A stretch of DNA of 5,552 nucleotides, taken from contig JAEWYV010000092.1 in the NCBI GenBank assembly GCA_023458615.1, positions 1 to 5,552 of the forward strand, read 5' to 3'. Of this stretch, positions 5,496 through 5,552 are shown piece by piece; the stretch's first letter is position 1; each line of letters begins with the position of its first letter. Position numbers and translations under genes: made by a program. The notes under the pieces are model-generated. The model did not search any database. It had not been told where the DNA came from and saw only the letters and a list, made by a program, of their open reading frames with translations. This DNA is from Bacillota bacterium. Its GTDB lineage: Bacteria > Bacillota > Clostridia > Christensenellales > CAG-138.

Positions 5496-5552
5496 ATGAA
5501 TTTTATCGACATTGCAATCTTGCTGATTTTGGCGATCACGATCCTTGGCGGA
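5496..5552 (+). CDS. CvpA-family membrane protein, start only (runs off the window)
   Basis: Only 19 codons are visible: MNFIDIAILLILAITILGG. The pattern 'MN.iDi.ilvil......G' is the usual start of CvpA (colicin V production) proteins, small integral membrane proteins with four or so helices. These residues form most of the first helix. A purine-rich stretch, GAGGACGGGGAAG (5481-5493), precedes the ATG, with GAGG 11 bases away. The gap of 29 bases after the DUF5711-like gene and the common pairing of the two families support it. With so few residues another small membrane protein cannot be excluded. Confidence 0.55.
   Translation, partial: MNFIDIAILLILAITILGG

Overview
The window joins two unrelated blocks on the + strand. 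Positions 1 to about 3200 hold the end of a phage virion-structure operon. Positions about 3240 to 5552 hold ordinary chromosomal genes. The best guess for the host is a member of the Clostridia (Firmicutes). The grounds are strong purine-rich ribosome binding sites, a YegS/DgkB-type lipid kinase, and a membrane-anchored beta-propeller protein of the DUF5711 type directly followed by what looks like a cvpA start. This is family recognition by eye, not a database result.

Phage block. Five genes lie close together, each with its own Shine-Dalgarno sequence. They are a 91-aa protein of the kind found just after the major capsid gene, a 180-aa head-tail adaptor-like protein, a long beta-propeller-like protein resembling tail nozzle proteins (P22 gp10 / T7 gp12 type), a 62-aa helical protein, and a 193-aa helical protein that could be an internal virion or ejection protein. 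The adaptor-then-nozzle order is typical of short-tailed (podovirus-like) phages. The nozzle gene is split by a one-base frame change at a run of seven A. Adding one A restores a 477-aa protein. The block ends at a strong intrinsic terminator at 3171-3197. No needle, tail spike, lysis, integrase or repressor gene is seen before the chromosomal genes begin. It could be the end of a decayed prophage, or a late operon whose remaining genes lie elsewhere.

Chromosomal block. A promoter at 3258-3286, with a perfect inverted repeat covering its -35 element, drives a 297-aa diacylglycerol/lipid kinase. After 81 bases containing a second possible promoter comes the 383-aa DUF5711-like protein: basic cytoplasmic tail, one membrane helix, extracytoplasmic propeller. 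After 29 more bases a CvpA-like membrane protein starts and runs off the window. All three products act at or in the cytoplasmic membrane.

The points most worth a second look are the frame change in the nozzle gene, the truncated short-tailed-phage gene set, and the inverted repeat over the lipid kinase promoter.
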